From Eremophila alpestris peregrina (taxonomy: Eukaryota > Chordata > Aves > Passeriformes > Alaudidae): a DNA stretch of 64,000 nucleotides. Location: positions 1,054,001 to 1,118,000 of the forward strand of contig WMCF01000026.1 of the NCBI GenBank assembly GCA_009792885.1, in the 5' to 3' direction. A model generated the notes under the pieces. That model was not told where the DNA came from, made no database searches, and was given only the letters and a program-made list of their open reading frames with translations. The position numbers and the translations under genes were made by a program. This document shows positions 62,901 through 64,000 of this stretch, piece by piece (within the stretch, counting starts at the first letter, position 1; the number at the start of each line of letters is the position of its first letter).

Positions 62901-64000
62901 GTTCTTAACATAACTCAGTTATCAATAGAGTTTAAATTACTTAGATTCTTTTTATATCATCTAATATTTGACATTCACCCACTATGTCTGCAATGCTGTG
63001 TAGCACAACCATTTCCAAAATATCAATTTATTAAAAAATTAATGAAATGTGCATTTTTAATCTTCAGATTTCAGGGACTGCATTTAATGTTTACTGAGTC
63101 ATGAAATACATTGATCCTTGGTGTGGCAGTTATATGTGTGGAATAAATAAGATACCAGGACCCAATCCATGTTCCACAAAGGGGTAATTGAAATCTGTGG
63201 CAACAGAAAAGGACACTGTTAATGGCTGCTGTTAATGCAGTTCTGGGCTTCCACACTGTTAAAAGCCTGATTTTTCCAGCGTACATTTTCAGAAACAGCC
63301 CTGGATGAATAGAAATATTAGAATCCTTCAGCATATAATCTGAAGGAAAGACATAGCTGAAAGTCCAATCACTGCCAAGGCTAGTATTGTGGTGCACTGT
63401 GCTAATTATTTTATTATTTTCCAGGAGACATCAGCTCTATTTAAGAAACTGTATTTAACATATAGCTGTGGTTTTGTACTTATGCACTGATACATGTGCA
63501 ATAAATGGTACCATGCTACTATTTGGGCATATGTACAGGGCATGAGATTCATATAATCAAACTAGATATGTAAAACTAAGTGGGTTTCCCTTGAAAAACT
63601 GCTTCTAGGCAGAGTTAATGGATCCTGAGCCATGTGGCTACTGAAAAAAAAAAAGAAAAAAAGAGGCAGGAGTTTTTATGTGTCCTCCCCTACCCTCAGA
63701 GTTTGCTACTAGCCAACTCCAGATCATTGCTCTTAATCCACTCTTTGACTCTGGATCTATCAGACACCTCTGTGGGTTCTGTGAAGGCAAAGGAAGGTGA
63801 AATTCAACACATAACATTTTTTAAACTCTGATTTAATTACTGAAGTCATTCTTGAACCATTTCTGAACAGAGAGATGCAAATCAAAACTGGGGAGAATTT
63901 AACTGTTTGCCCTTTTTTGTTATTTATTTTATTAGTTACTAAAACTAATTACAAAAACTTGTCCAAAACATAAATTTAAGGTTATTGTGTTAAAAGGAGA
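59989..64000. other. Unique AT-rich non-coding sequence
   Basis: No recognisable gene. A nested inverted repeat lies at 61811-61901, a T-rich tract near 62406-62436 and an A-rich tract near 63643-63662. The open frame at 62211-62513 (100 codons) is not a known protein, but part of it lies between splice-like signals and is listed as a finding. Confidence 0.65.
61811..61901. repeat. Nested inverted repeat, 91 bp
   Basis: The outer arms ATGATGATCA (61811-61820) and TGATCATCAT (61892-61901) are exact reverse complements. Inside lies a second perfect pair, GGTTCTTT (61858-61865) and AAAGAACC (61872-61879), with a six-base loop. No flanking target duplication is evident. Confidence 0.7.

Noticed and set aside
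1..64000. CRISPR arrays, operons, tRNA or rRNA genes
   Set aside because: No regularly spaced repeats, no dense same-strand coding frames and no recognisable structural RNA sequences were seen.

Overview
The window looks like vertebrate, and specifically avian, nuclear DNA. It is AT-rich, poor in CpG and full of short A/T tracts. The only interspersed repeats I can name with confidence are CR1 LINE fragments, whose 3' ends and ORF2 residues match the bird type. There are no operons, ribosome binding sites, tRNAs, rRNAs or CRISPR arrays. The only open frame with a recognisable protein family is a broken stretch of CR1 ORF2. I see no certain host coding exon. The segment is best read as intergenic DNA or the inside of a large intron.

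Layout. 1-6.8 kb is unique AT-rich sequence. Two short CR1 3' ends lie at 6.8-7.1 kb (minus) and 9.2-9.3 kb (plus). A nearly perfect 34-bp tandem duplication lies at 12.06-12.13 kb and a 24-bp duplication at 12.38 kb. 12.4-24 kb is mostly unique, with A/C-rich low-complexity tracts near 19.4 and 21.0 kb and a GATA-motif inverted repeat at 22.44 kb. An old CR1 end lies at 24.2 kb. From about 32.35 to 33.16 kb there is a GC- and CpG-richer island that resembles an endogenous retroviral LTR plus leader (TATA-like box, AATAAA, short primer-site resemblance, splice donors). It could instead be a host promoter and first exon. 33-44 kb holds three compact inverted repeats and a G-run cluster. A CR1 end lies at 44.5-44.7 kb. 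46.7-46.9 kb holds paired RUNX-like and OTX/PITX-like motifs. 58.9-60.0 kb is the largest mobile element: about 1.07 kb of CR1 ORF2, minus strand, running from the end of the endonuclease into the reverse transcriptase, with stops and frameshifts.

The more speculative signals are short open segments flanked by good splice consensus sites on both strands (for example 520-569 minus, 46114-46152 minus, 1817-1875 plus, 52802-52840 plus, 54615-54642 plus, 62289-62372 plus). Chance produces such structures in 64 kb, so they are offered as testable exon candidates, not genes. I found no clear sign of a novel multi-gene system; the CpG-rich island at 32.35-33.16 kb and the splice-flanked segments deserve the first look.
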